Shown: positions 10,497-18,605 of the stretch, in pieces
Layout of the letters: each line of letters opens with the position of its first letter
Numbering within the stretch: position 1 is the first letter of the stretch
The notes under the pieces: model-generated
Told to the model about the DNA's origin: nothing
The model's database searches: none
What the model saw: the letters and a program-made list of their open reading frames with translations, nothing else
DNA from: DATCZS01 sp036525795
Lineage (GTDB): Bacteria; Actinomycetota; Acidimicrobiia; Spongiisociales; ZC4RG35
Direction of reading: 5' to 3'
NCBI GenBank assembly: GCA_036525795.1
Contig: DATCZS010000096.1
Location: 1 to 47,000 of the forward strand
Length of the DNA: 47,000 nt
Made by a program: the position numbers and the translations under genes

Positions 10497-10502
10497 TACC
10501 CT
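10497..10502 (+). promoter_or_regulatory. -10 box of the first large cyclase gene
   Basis: TACCCT lies 18 nt before the ATG at 10521; GGAGGA (10511-10516) lies between as ribosome-binding site, giving a short leader. Confidence 0.4.
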
Positions 10503-10520
10503 TTCGCTCCGGAGGACCAG

Positions 10521-13500
10521 ATGACCTGCACTACCTGTGGCGCGGATGTTCGAGCGGGAGCCAAGTTCTGCTCGGAGTGCGGGACGCCCACGGCGCAGAT
10601 CTGCAGTGGTTGTGGGTCGTCGGTGGGCGCCTCCGACAAGTTCTGTGCCGAGTGCGGAACCCAGCTGGGCGAAGGTGTGCCCCGGCCGGCCCCCACCGCC
10701 TCGACCACACCCTCGCCTCCTTCCGGGGAGCCCCAGGAGCGGCGCTTCGTCTCGGCACTGTTCATCGACCTGGTCGGGTTCACACCGCTCACCGAGTCCC
10801 GCGACTCCGAAGAGGTGCGGGGCATGCTCACCCGCTACTTCGACCGGGCGCGGGAGATCGTCGACCGGTTCGGGGGCGTCATCGACAAGTACATCGGTGA
10901 TGCGGTGATGGCGGTGTGGGGCGCGAAGGTCTCCCACGAGGATGATGCCGAGCGCGCCGTGCGGGCTGCGCTGGAGCTGGTCGACGCGGTCCAGGAGCTG
11001 GGGAGGGCCGAGGGTATGGACGAGCTGCGGGCCCGGGCCGGCGTGCTCAGCGGCGAAGCGGCGGTCGGCGGGGACGGCAACGCCACCACCGGACTCATCA
11101 TCGGCGACACGGTCAACACCGCCTCCCGACTGCAGAGCGCCGCCCTGCCGGGGACGGTGCTGGTGGGCCGGGCCACCCGGGATCTGGCCGGCCGCGCCAT
11201 CGAGTTCGAACCCGCCGGTGCCCTCGAACTGAAGGGCAAGTCCGAGCCGGTGGAGACCTGGCGGGCGCTCAGGGTGGTGGGAGGCGCCGGGGGCAGCCGC
11301 CGTACCGACGGGCTGGTGCCCCCGTTCGTGGGCCGCGGTGATGAGCTACGGCTGTTGAAGGACAGCGTGCACGCAGCGGAGCGGGAGCGGCGCATCCGGC
11401 TGGTCTCGATCGTCGGCCAGGGCGGGATCGGAAAGAGTCGCCTCATCGACGAGTTCTGGAACTACCTCGACGGCCTCACCCAGACCACCTACTGGCATCA
11501 CGGTCGGTCGCCCGCATACGGCGACGGCCTCGCGTTCTGGGCGTTGGGGGAGATGGTGCGCCAGCGCGCCGGCATCACCGAAGGGGACGACGAGCACCGG
11601 ACGCGCACCCGGCTGCGGACGATGCTCGCCGAGTACGTGCCGGATGCCGACGACCGCGCCTGGATGGAGCCCCGCCTGGAGGGGCTGCTCGGCGTGAAGG
11701 ACGCTCCCGCCGGCGACCGCGCCGAGCTGTTCGCCGCCTGGCGGATGCTCTTCCATCGACTCGCCGAGCGGAGCCCGGTGGTGATGGCGTTCGAGGACCT
11801 TCACTGGGCAGACGACGGGGTGCTCGACTTCATCGAGGAGATGATCTCGTTGGGGACGGAGGTGCCGATCCTGCTGGTATCTCTGGCCCGCCCCGAGATC
11901 CTCGACCGCCGGACGGGGTGGGGCTCGGGCCGCACCAACACCACGAGCGTCCATCTCGCCCCGCTGGCCTCCTCCACCATGGTGGAGCTGGTCACGGGAG
12001 TGGTCGCCGACGCTCCGGGGCCCCTCATCGATCGTCTGGTCGAGCGGTCGGCGGGGGTGCCGCTGTACGCGGTCGAGCTGCTGCGGATGCTGGCAGCCCG
12101 CGAATTGATCGTCCCGACGGGCGAAGGTCACTACGCCATGGCGGGCGACGTGTCCGACCTGGAGATTCCCGACTCGCTCCACGGGCTGGTGGGCTCGCGC
12201 ATCGACCAGTTCGAACCGGCCCAGCGCGCCCTGATCGCCGACGCCGCCATCGTCGGCCAGTCGTTCACCATCGAGGGTCTGGCCGCACTGCGCGGCCAGA
12301 CCCTCGAGCAGTTGGGCGAGGATCTGGAACCGCTGGTGCGGCGCGAGATCCTGTCGGTCAACCGCGACCCCCGGTCACCCGAACGGGGTCAATACCGATT
12401 CGTACAGTCGATCATCCGTGAGGTCGCCCACCAGCGGATCAGCCGGGCCGAGCGGCTGGAGCGGCACCTCCGGGTGGCGGCATACTTCGAGTCGCTCGAC
12501 GACCCCGAGCTGGCGGGGGTGGTCGCCAGCCACTACCTCGATGCGCTGGAGGCGGCGCCTTCGGGAGCGGAGGCAGGAGCGGTCAGCTCCAGGGCAGTGG
12601 CGTCTCTGCTGGCCGCCGCCGACCGGGCGGACATGCTCCAATCCCACGCTCAGGTGGTGAGGCTGTGCAGGCGAGGGATCGATCTCACCGACGACGCCGC
12701 CCGGCGGGGCGAGTTGTTGCTCCGGGCGGCCCGCGCCGCCCACGCCGGTCTGGATGTCGATGCCGAGCGGCTCGCCCGTGAGGCCCTCGAGGCCTTCGCC
12801 GAGGTGGAGGACGGTCCGGGAAGGGTGCGGGCGGCGGCGGTGCTGGCCAAACACCTCGACGACATCGGCCGGTCGAACGAGGCATGGCCCCCGCTGCTGG
12901 ACGCGCTGGAGGCGTCACCCGGGGAGACGGCCGAGCATGCCGTCGCCATGGCCGAACTGGCCCGGGCGTACATGCTCGACCGCCAGGACGAGGCCGGGGC
13001 CGACTGGTGCGACCGGGCGCTGGCGGTGGCCGAACCCCTTGATCTGGTGCCCACGATCGCCGAGGCCTGGACCACCAAGGGAGCTGCCCTGTCCAATTCC
13101 TACCGCACTCGCGAGGCGACGGTGCTGCTGGAGGCGGCGCTGCAGCTGGCACGTGAACACCAGCTCACCGGCACCAAGCGCCGGGCGATGACGAACCTCT
13201 CGTTCGTGTCCTCCAGTGACAACCCTCTTACGGACTCGCGGTTCCACCTCGAACGGCTCGACGACGCCCGCCGGCTCGGGAACCCCCGGCTCCTGGCCGA
13301 GGCGCTCATCGCCTATGCGTCGACCCAGTTCACTCTCCTCGACGTGTCCGGGTGCGATTCCACCCTCTCCGAGATCGATCCGTCGTCGCTGTCCCAGGAA
13401 TTGCGGCTGGACTTCGAGGATCTCGGTAGCTACCGGCGGATGCTGTCTGGCCATGCCACCGAGGAGGTCGAGGTGCGCAGGCGACGGCGCTCGCAACGGG

Positions 13501-14033
13501 GCACAGGTGACTCCCAGACGGTCCTCGGCGACACCGTCAGCGAGGGAGTGGATCTGTACCTCCTGGGCGAGTTTCGAGCGGCGTTCGACACCCTCATCGA
13601 GTTGGGTCATCACGCACCCGGCGGGCCCGACCTTTCGTGGTCGCTGGTGTCGGCCCTGCCGCTCGACGACCCGGAGCGGTTCTCGGCGATCCTCGAGAAG
13701 TCCCGGGCGCGTCCCTTCCGGGGCCGCAACGTCGACCTCCTCAGCCGGGCGGCCGAGGGTGCGCTGGCGGCCCTCGAAGGACGGGTGTCCGATGCCGCCC
13801 AGCTGTTCGAGCAGGCGTGCGACCTCTGTGACCAGGTGTGGGGCCCCCTCTACGGGTCGATGATCAAGGTGGGTGCGGCCCGTCTGCTCGGGCTCGATCA
13901 CCCGCTCGGCAGGCGCTACGCCCGCGAGGCGTACGACGCCTGGGTCCCGCCCGGGCTGACGACGCTGGTCGATCTCCATTCCGAACACCTGCTCGCACCG
14001 CGGGAGGAAGAGGTGGAGGAAGAGACCGCCTAG
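10521..14033 (+). CDS. Class III nucleotide cyclase fused to zinc ribbons, AAA/STAND ATPase and TPR-like repeats (copy 1)
   Basis: 1170 aa. Two zinc ribbons (CTTCG...FCSECG and CSGCG...FCAECG, residues 3-50) are followed by a Pro/Thr linker and a class III cyclase domain (about 75-250). Its catalytic set is intact: metal-binding D83 and D127, adenine-selecting K123 and the Asp of IIGD, and N and R in VNTASRL, so adenylate cyclase is the likely activity. An AAA_16/STAND ATPase follows (Walker A GQGGIGKS with K305; Walker B FEDLHWADD), then a winged-helix-like part and a long alpha-helical TPR-like C-terminus (about 690-1150). No membrane helix. In the family the ATPase/TPR part is thought to sense a ligand and control the cyclase. 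Closest in sequence to the copy at 38994. Confidence 0.9.
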   Translation: MTCTTCGADVRAGAKFCSECGTPTAQICSGCGSSVGASDKFCAECGTQLGEGVPRPAPTASTTPSPPSGEPQERRFVSALFIDLVGFTPLTESRDSEEVRGMLTRYFDRAREIVDRFGGVIDKYIGDAVMAVWGAKVSHEDDAERAVRAALELVDAVQELGRAEGMDELRARAGVLSGEAAVGGDGNATTGLIIGDTVNTASRLQSAALPGTVLVGRATRDLAGRAIEFEPAGALELKGKSEPVETWRALRVVGGAGGSRRTDGLVPPFVGRGDELRLLKDSVHAAERERRIRLVSIVGQGGIGKSRLIDEFWNYLDGLTQTTYWHHGRSPAYGDGLAFWALGEMVRQRAGITEGDDEHRTRTRLRTMLAEYVPDADDRAWMEPRLEGLLGVKDAPAGDRAELFAAWRMLFHRLAERSPVVMAFEDLHWADDGVLDFIEEMISLGTEVPILLVSLARPEILDRRTGWGSGRTNTTSVHLAPLASSTMVELVTGVVADAPGPLIDRLVERSAGVPLYAVELLRMLAARELIVPTGEGHYAMAGDVSDLEIPDSLHGLVGSRIDQFEPAQRALIADAAIVGQSFTIEGLAALRGQTLEQLGEDLEPLVRREILSVNRDPRSPERGQYRFVQSIIREVAHQRISRAERLERHLRVAAYFESLDDPELAGVVASHYLDALEAAPSGAEAGAVSSRAVASLLAAADRADMLQSHAQVVRLCRRGIDLTDDAARRGELLLRAARAAHAGLDVDAERLAREALEAFAEVEDGPGRVRAAAVLAKHLDDIGRSNEAWPPLLDALEASPGETAEHAVAMAELARAYMLDRQDEAGADWCDRALAVAEPLDLVPTIAEAWTTKGAALSNSYRTREATVLLEAALQLAREHQLTGTKRRAMTNLSFVSSSDNPLTDSRFHLERLDDARRLGNPRLLAEALIAYASTQFTLLDVSGCDSTLSEIDPSSLSQELRLDFEDLGSYRRMLSGHATEEVEVRRRRRSQRGTGDSQTVLGDTVSEGVDLYLLGEFRAAFDTLIELGHHAPGGPDLSWSLVSALPLDDPERFSAILEKSRARPFRGRNVDLLSRAAEGALAALEGRVSDAAQLFEQACDLCDQVWGPLYGSMIKVGAARLLGLDHPLGRRYAREAYDAWVPPGLTTLVDLHSEHLLAPREEEVEEETA

Positions 14034-14070
14034 CGGAGCGACGATCGGCGTCCTGTGCTCCGGCCGATCG
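14034..14070. terminator. Convergent-gene hairpin region, possibly pseudoknotted
   Basis: Between convergent stops, CGATCGGC (14042-14049) pairs with GCCGATCG (14063-14070), and CGGAGC (14034-14039) pairs with GCTCCG (14057-14062). The two stems interleave as A-B-A'-B', the order of an H-type pseudoknot. A bidirectional terminator is the simplest role. Confidence 0.4.
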
Positions 14071-14074
14071 CGAC

Positions 14075-14857
14075 TCAGTCGAAGTCGACGATCAGCGGTG
14101 CGTGGTCGGACGGCTTCGACTCCGGGACCGTGGTCGGCTTGCGGTAGTCCCGGTCGACGCGCGCCGCTTCGAGCCGGCCGGACAGCGACCGGGAGGCGAG
14201 CAGCAGGTCGATGCGCATCCCGTAGCCCTTGTGGAAGTGGCCGGCCCGGTAGTCCCACCAGGTGAACCCGGCCTCGTCCGGTGCCGCCAGGCGAAACGTG
14301 TCCACGAACCCGGCGTCGAGCAGCCGGCGGAACCGCAACCGTTCATCGGCGGTGACGTGGGTGCCCCCGGCGGTGGCCCGCGGGTCCCACACGTCGTCGT
14401 CGGTCGGACAGACGTTCATGTCGCCGGCGACCACCGCGGCGCCGGCCCCCAGGTCGGCCATCCGCGCTGCCATCCGGTCGAAGAAGGCCAGCTTGTCGAC
14501 GAAGGTGTCGCTGTCGACCGCCCTCCCGTTGGGGACGTACACGCTCACGACCCGCACGCCGCCGACATCGGCCTCCACCCAACGCGCCTCTCCGGGGTTG
14601 GGCTCACCGGCGAGACCGATCGCTACGTCTTGCACGCCGACCTCGGTCCGGGCCAGCACCGCGACTCCTTCCCAGCGGCCTCCGGAGTGGTCGGCGGCGA
14701 CATACCCGGCGTCGGCGATCTCTCCGTGGGGAAACGCCTCGGGGGTGGATTTGGTCTCCTGCAGACAGACGACGTCAGGCCTGTGCTCGGCCAGCAGGGC
14801 GAGCAGTCGAGGGAGGCGGGCGCCGATCGAGTTGACGTTGTAGGTGATGATCCGCAC
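14075..14857 (-). CDS. xthA: Exodeoxyribonuclease III (ExoA/XthA-type AP endonuclease)
   Basis: 260 aa. All endonuclease/exonuclease/phosphatase-fold motifs of the Xth family are present: ITYNVNSIGARL, VVCLQETKS (metal Glu), VYVPNGRAV, VAGDMNVCPTDDDVWDP (GDxN), FTWWDYR, RIDLLLAS and the terminal SDHAPLIVDF (catalytic Asp-His). It incises DNA at abasic sites and trims 3' ends in base excision repair. The GTG at 14857 opens the first beta strand (VRIITYN) and has TACGGT 8 nt upstream, so it is preferred over an ATG at 14881. Confidence 0.94.
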   Translation of the reverse strand: MRIITYNVNSIGARLPRLLALLAEHRPDVVCLQETKSTPEAFPHGEIADAGYVAADHSGGRWEGVAVLARTEVGVQDVAIGLAGEPNPGEARWVEADVGGVRVVSVYVPNGRAVDSDTFVDKLAFFDRMAARMADLGAGAAVVAGDMNVCPTDDDVWDPRATAGGTHVTADERLRFRRLLDAGFVDTFRLAAPDEAGFTWWDYRAGHFHKGYGMRIDLLLASRSLSGRLEAARVDRDYRKPTTVPESKPSDHAPLIVDFD

Positions 14858-14865
14858 GCGTTCCC

Positions 14866-14871
14866 ACCGTA
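14866..14871 (-). promoter_or_regulatory. -10 box of the exonuclease III gene
   Basis: Minus-strand TACGGT, 8 nt before the GTG start at 14857; supports the GTG start. Confidence 0.45.
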
Positions 14872-14900
14872 CCGCCGGCAAGGCTCGACCCGGAGGGATC

Positions 14901-14906
14901 TATGTT
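14901..14906 (+). promoter_or_regulatory. -10 box of the thioesterase-like gene
   Basis: TATGTT lies 7 nt before the ATG at 14914. An in-frame ATG at 14902 falls inside the box itself and is therefore an unlikely start. Confidence 0.5.
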
Positions 14907-14913
14907 GTGGCCG

Positions 14914-15759
14914 ATGTCGGAACTCCCCGCGTCCTACCTGCCTCTCGAAGGCGCCGGCCCCCACGGCGGCGAGCTGTTCGAGTCGACTCGATTGGCGGCC
15001 GCCGAGTGGTATCCGGAGGGCCAGCACGGGGGCGTGGTGTCGGCGCTGATCACCCGAGCGGTCGAGCGCCGGCCGAGCCTGGCGCCGATGGAGGTGGCCC
15101 GGGTGACCGTCGAGCTGTTCCGCGTGGTGCCGGTGGCCACCCTGGAGGTGGTGGTCGAACTGGTCCGCGAGGGCAAGCGGATCCAGTCGTCCGAGGTGCG
15201 GATCTATGCCGGCGGGACCGAGGTGGCCCGGGGCCTGGTGCAGCGACTGCGAGTGGCCAGCCTCGAGTTTCCCCGAGCCTTCGAAGAACCGGTTCCCGCG
15301 CCGCCGGAACCGGATGGTCTCCCGCCGCTCGACTTCGGCGAGGTGGTGCCGTTTCCCGACACCGGCGCGATGACCTTCGGTCGTGGCGCGGTCGAGGTCA
15401 GGGAGGCCGTGGGCACCTTCGCCCAGCCCGGTCCGGCCACAGTGTGGTTCCGGTTCACCAAGCCACTGGTGGCAGGAGAGGAGATGTCGCCTGCCCAGAG
15501 AGCGGTGCTGGCGGCGGACTTCTCCAATGGCCTCTCTCGGTTCGCCGACGGCGATCAGTGGCTGTTCATGAATTCCGACCTGTCCGTCCATCTGGCCCGC
15601 CTTCCCGCCGGCGAGTGGGTGGCGCTCGACTCCGAGTCGATCTGGAGTCGGGACGGGCGTGGCGTCGCCACGTCGCATCTCTTCGACCGGCGCGGGCCGT
15701 TCGGCCGTGCCACCCAGTCGCTGTTCCTCGACGTCGGGCCCGCCGGTCGAACCAGCTGA
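14914..15759 (+). CDS. Thioesterase-like (acyl-CoA thioesterase/TesB superfamily) protein
   Basis: 281 aa with two hotdog-like halves. The first contains WYPEGQHGGVVSALITRAVERR and MEVARVTVELFRVVPVATLEVVVELVREGKRIQSSEVRIYAGG, the second MSPAQRAVLAADFSNGLS, the region equivalent to the TesB active-site helix, and ends ESIWSRDGRGVATSHLFDRRGPFGRATQSLFL. This matches the thioesterase-like superfamily common in actinobacteria and proteobacteria. It probably hydrolyses acyl-CoA esters in the cytoplasm; the chain length is unknown. Divergent from exonuclease III with only 56 nt between starts. Confidence 0.8.
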   Translation: MSELPASYLPLEGAGPHGGELFESTRLAAAEWYPEGQHGGVVSALITRAVERRPSLAPMEVARVTVELFRVVPVATLEVVVELVREGKRIQSSEVRIYAGGTEVARGLVQRLRVASLEFPRAFEEPVPAPPEPDGLPPLDFGEVVPFPDTGAMTFGRGAVEVREAVGTFAQPGPATVWFRFTKPLVAGEEMSPAQRAVLAADFSNGLSRFADGDQWLFMNSDLSVHLARLPAGEWVALDSESIWSRDGRGVATSHLFDRRGPFGRATQSLFLDVGPAGRTS

Positions 15760-15807
15760 GCGCGCCCGGTCAGGCGGTCGGGTATCCGCCGGAGGTCCTC
15801 GTGGACC

Positions 15808-16050
15808 TCAGGCAACCAGAGCCGTGGGAGCCGTTGGTGCCATCCGCAGGGCGCGAGACGCCCGCGAGAGGGCACGCATCCTGACAACCTCGGGTTGGGT
15901 GGGGTCGGAGAGGATGCCTGCGACGGCGGGCAGGACTCCCGTGCGGACCAGGAGGTCTCCGATTCGGGCCAGCTCGGTGTCGTGGCCGGTGAGGCCGTCG
16001 CGGGCGATGCGCTGTTCGAGTCGGTCGAGCATTTCGACGTAGGTGTTCAT
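15808..16050 (-). CDS. Small protein of unknown function, divergent from a LysR gene
   Basis: 80 aa from the ATG at 16050, which has AAAGGAG about 10 nt upstream; an in-frame TTG at 16059 is too close to that site. The sequence is mainly helical, with MNTYVEMLDRLEQRIARDG at the start and an Ala/Arg-rich end (RMRALSRASRALRMAP). No membrane helix, Cys or His cluster or known domain was recognised. The 104-nt region shared with the divergent LysR-type gene makes it a good candidate target of that regulator. Confidence 0.65.
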   Translation of the reverse strand: MNTYVEMLDRLEQRIARDGLTGHDTELARIGDLLVRTGVLPAVAGILSDPTQPEVVRMRALSRASRALRMAPTAPTALVA

Positions 16051-16087
16051 GAAGATCAAGCTCCTTTGCGTGCCACGCTATCCGTTC

Positions 16088-16120
16088 CGATATATGCCGT
16101 AAAGCGATCGTTTATCATTG
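16088..16120. promoter_or_regulatory. AT-rich divergent operator/promoter region of the LysR gene
   Basis: An unusually AT-rich stretch between the small gene and the LysR gene. A near-palindrome centred on CGATCG, in TAAAGCGATCGTTTA (16100-16114), and TATATG (16091-16096) are candidate operator and -10 elements. LysR proteins usually bind such sites in the divergent gap and regulate both genes. Confidence 0.4.
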
Positions 16121-16160
16121 AGTCGATCAGCATGGCTTATGTACAGGGAGGGCGATGCCC

Positions 16161-17102
16161 ATGAACACGATCACCCTCGATGGGCTCGATCTCAGACACC
16201 TGCAGGCGCTGCGAGCCGTCGCCGCCGAAGGCACATTCGGACGGGCGGCGGTGGCGCTCGGGTACACCCAGTCGGCGGTGTCCCAGCAGATCGCCGGCCT
16301 CGAGCGGATCGTCGGGCATCCGGTGTTCGACCGTCCCGGAGGTCCCCGGCCGGTGAGGCTCACCGCCGCGGGCCGGCTCCTCCTCGGTCACGCAGAGCAG
16401 ATCCTCGATCGGGTCGACCTGATCGGGCGCGACCTCGCCGGATTCCGCGAGGGAAGCCTGGGGCGAATCGATGTGGGCGTCTTCCAGTCCGTGGCGGTCA
16501 AGCTGCTTCCTGCGATCGTCGGGCGGCTCCGTCGAGAGGCGGGCTCTCTCGATGTGCGGCCTTTCGAGGCGAACGACGACCGGGTGCTCGTCGCCAAGGT
16601 GCTCGATGGTGAGCTCGACCTGACCTTCGTGGGGGCGCCCGTGCACGAGGCCGGGGTGGAGGTGGTCCACCTGACCGACGACCCCTATGTGGCGGTGACG
16701 CCTCCGGGCCAGTTCGACGGACCGGTGGTTCCCGTGACCGAGCTGGCATCGACCCCGTTGGTGGGCCAGCCGACGTCCGACTCCTGTCAGGTGAAGATCG
16801 ACGCCGGGCTGGTCGATGCCGGGATCACTCCGGACTATGTCTTCCGTACCAACGACAACGCCGCCCTCCAGTCGATGGTGCGGGCGGGAATGGGAGTGGC
16901 GGTGATGCCACTCCTGGCGGTCGACCTCAACGACCGTTCTGTCGAGGTGAAGCCGATCGACCCTCCGATCCCGCATCGCACGATCTCGCTGGCCATCGGG
17001 CCCAACGTCGCTCCCGTCGTGCGGCGCTTCGTCGAGCTCGCCATCGAGGTCTGCGCCATGGTCGTGGAACAGGGGGCGCCCGGGTGGGGGGAGACAGGAT
17101 GA
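16161..17102 (+). CDS. LysR-family transcriptional regulator
   Basis: 313 aa. The N-terminal winged helix is typical (LDLRHLQALRAVAAEGTFGRAAVALGYTQSAVSQQIAGLER...RPVRLTAAGRLLL), followed by a LysR substrate-binding domain with the usual IDVGVFQSVAVKLLPAIVGRLRR strand-helix and RAGMGVAVMPLLAVD near the end. The inducer cannot be inferred. The ATG at 16161 is chosen because GGGAGGG (16146-16152) lies 8 nt away; an ATG at 16155 is only 2 nt from it. Likely targets are itself and the divergent 80-aa gene. Confidence 0.92.
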   Translation: MNTITLDGLDLRHLQALRAVAAEGTFGRAAVALGYTQSAVSQQIAGLERIVGHPVFDRPGGPRPVRLTAAGRLLLGHAEQILDRVDLIGRDLAGFREGSLGRIDVGVFQSVAVKLLPAIVGRLRREAGSLDVRPFEANDDRVLVAKVLDGELDLTFVGAPVHEAGVEVVHLTDDPYVAVTPPGQFDGPVVPVTELASTPLVGQPTSDSCQVKIDAGLVDAGITPDYVFRTNDNAALQSMVRAGMGVAVMPLLAVDLNDRSVEVKPIDPPIPHRTISLAIGPNVAPVVRRFVELAIEVCAMVVEQGAPGWGETG

Positions 17103-17168
17103 TCGCGGTGCCGTCCGGCCGCCTTTCGGAGAACCCCCGGTGACGGCGGCGTGGGGGCTGGGGCGTGC

Positions 17169-17924
17169 TCAGCCGGTGGAGATCGGTGACCCTGTCTCCA
17201 GCAGGGTCTTCAGCCCGGCCACGATGAGGGGAACGCCGTGCATGAAGTCGGGTGCCTGCCTGCCGTCCGCCGCCAGGTCGTAGTACTCGACGGTGACTCT
17301 TGTGAGCCCTTCGGCGCTGTCGATGATCCACGCCATGTGCGCCGCGCCCTCTGCTTCGAGTTCGGGATCCCAATGGGGGAGGAAGGTCATCTCGAGCCGA
17401 CGGGGCGGATCGAACGCGATGACCTCGCCGTCGGCGATCACCGACCCGTCTGGTGCCAGGTACCGAAAGGGTTCTCCCGGCACCCAGGACGACTCGACCC
17501 GGGTGCCGTAGAAGTACTTCGCGGTCTGGTCGCCGTCGACGATGGCGTTCCAGGCCTCCTCCGGACTGGTGCGGATGTAGGTCTGATAGAGGTGGCTCGG
17601 GGCGGGCATGGGGGTTCCTCCTTCGAGGTGGACGGTCATGGCGGCGAGGCTGCGGGCGATCGGGGCGGTGTACTTGGAGATCCAGCGGTCGTGGATCGTC
17701 TGGATGGGGACCGGGTTCAGGTAGTGCAGTTTCCTCCTCCCCTCCCTGTGGGAGACCACCAGGCCGGCGTCCTCCAGCACCCGCAGGTGGTTCATCACCC
17801 CGAAGCGGGTCATTCCGGGGAGGAGCTCGCACAGCTCGCCGAGCGAGCGCCCGTCGTGGCTGAACAGGCGGTCGAGCAACAATCGCCTGCTCGGATCGTC
17901 GAGCGCCCTGAACACCTCGTCCAT
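17169..17924 (-). CDS. ArsR-type HTH fused to an SRPBCC (AHSA1) domain
   Basis: 251 aa. The N-terminal ArsR winged helix (MDEVFRALDDPSRRLLLDRL...LPGMTRFGVMNHLRVLEDAGLVVSHREGRRKLHYLNP) is followed from about residue 105 by an AHSA1-like SRPBCC lipid-binding fold (TYIRTSPEEAWNAIVDGDQTAKYFYGTRVESSW...PPRRLEMTFLPHWDPE). No metal-binding Cys pair is visible in the HTH part, so the SRPBCC cavity probably senses a hydrophobic ligand. The frame is open 10 codons further to a GTG at 17954, but the ATG at 17924 matches the usual family start and has TATTTT 7 nt upstream. A 24-bp dyad overlaps this promoter, pointing to autorepression. Confidence 0.88.
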   Translation of the reverse strand: MDEVFRALDDPSRRLLLDRLFSHDGRSLGELCELLPGMTRFGVMNHLRVLEDAGLVVSHREGRRKLHYLNPVPIQTIHDRWISKYTAPIARSLAAMTVHLEGGTPMPAPSHLYQTYIRTSPEEAWNAIVDGDQTAKYFYGTRVESSWVPGEPFRYLAPDGSVIADGEVIAFDPPRRLEMTFLPHWDPELEAEGAAHMAWIIDSAEGLTRVTVEYYDLAADGRQAPDFMHGVPLIVAGLKTLLETGSPISTG

Positions 17925-17931
17925 CACCGCC

Positions 17932-17937
17932 AAAATA
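17932..17937 (-). promoter_or_regulatory. -10 box of the ArsR-SRPBCC gene
   Basis: Minus-strand TATTTT, 7 nt before the ATG at 17924. Confidence 0.5.
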
Positions 17938-17958
17938 GGTGAGTGATTGCTCACATAT
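17935..17958. promoter_or_regulatory. Operator dyad of the ArsR-SRPBCC regulator
   Basis: GTGAG (17939-17943) and CTCAC (17950-17954) are perfect inverted arms around TGATTG; the symmetry continues to ATA and TAT at the outer ends, so 18 of 24 positions fit a dyad. It overlaps the -10 box of the ArsR gene and extends into its spacer, as expected for autorepression. The plus-strand gene at 18053 is about 100 nt away and may also be affected. Confidence 0.7.
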
Positions 17959-18052
17959 CAACCTCGACGCATCGAGAGGGGCCCTCGGGGAGGGGAGGAG
18001 GTGCCAAGTCGCGCGAGTTCGGGGAGGCTCGATCGTCCGCGAGACTGGGCGC

Positions 18053-18517
18053 ATGCCAACGGAATTCGAGACCTTTCCCACCGTGCGGGGCGAGAGCCTG
18101 TCGCGGCAGCCGTTCGAGATCCCGGCCGGACTGGAGGGTGAGCGCAACCTGGTGTTCGTGGCGTTCCTGCAGCATCAGCAGCGGGACATCGACGCCTGGA
18201 TGGCCGCCCTCGGTGACGCCGAACACCGCTACCCGGGCCTGCGCGTCTATGAGATTCCCCTCCTGCGCCGTTATCCGAACCTGTACCGGCGGATGATCGA
18301 CGGCGGGATGCGGGCGGGGATCCCCGATCCGACCACGCGCGACCGCACCATCACCGTCTACACCGACAGGGGGCAGTTCCTTCGCCGCGTCGGTCTCCGG
18401 GACGAGCACGCCATCTGGACCGTCCTCCTCGACCGTGCCGGGGCGATCCGGTGGTCCCATGTGGGCCCGGTCACCGACGAGGCGATCTCGTCGTTGCAGG
18501 AGCTGCTCGACGACTAG
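18053..18517 (+). CDS. Thioredoxin-fold-like protein of unknown function
   Basis: 154 aa. The pattern suggests a thioredoxin-like fold: strand NLVFVAFLQHQQRDIDAWMAAL, then YPGLRVYEIPLLRR, a middle segment with RTITVYTDRGQFLRRVGL, and a final strand-helix (TVLLDRAGAIRWSHVGPVTDEAISSLQELL). It has no CxxC motif, in fact no cysteine, so it is not a disulfide reductase; the layout recalls the Atp10/TlpA-related family, but I cannot name it. GAGACT, a weak -10 box, lies 6 nt before the ATG. It is divergent from the ArsR-SRPBCC gene and could be in its regulon. Confidence 0.75.
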   Translation: MPTEFETFPTVRGESLSRQPFEIPAGLEGERNLVFVAFLQHQQRDIDAWMAALGDAEHRYPGLRVYEIPLLRRYPNLYRRMIDGGMRAGIPDPTTRDRTITVYTDRGQFLRRVGLRDEHAIWTVLLDRAGAIRWSHVGPVTDEAISSLQELLDD

Positions 18518-18605
18518 CAGTCCGCCTGCGGTGGTGACCGGTCGAGCCGGATCGGGCGGGATCCCCGGGTGGAACTGCGCCGGATGGCGGAGTCCTCGCC
18601 CCGGC

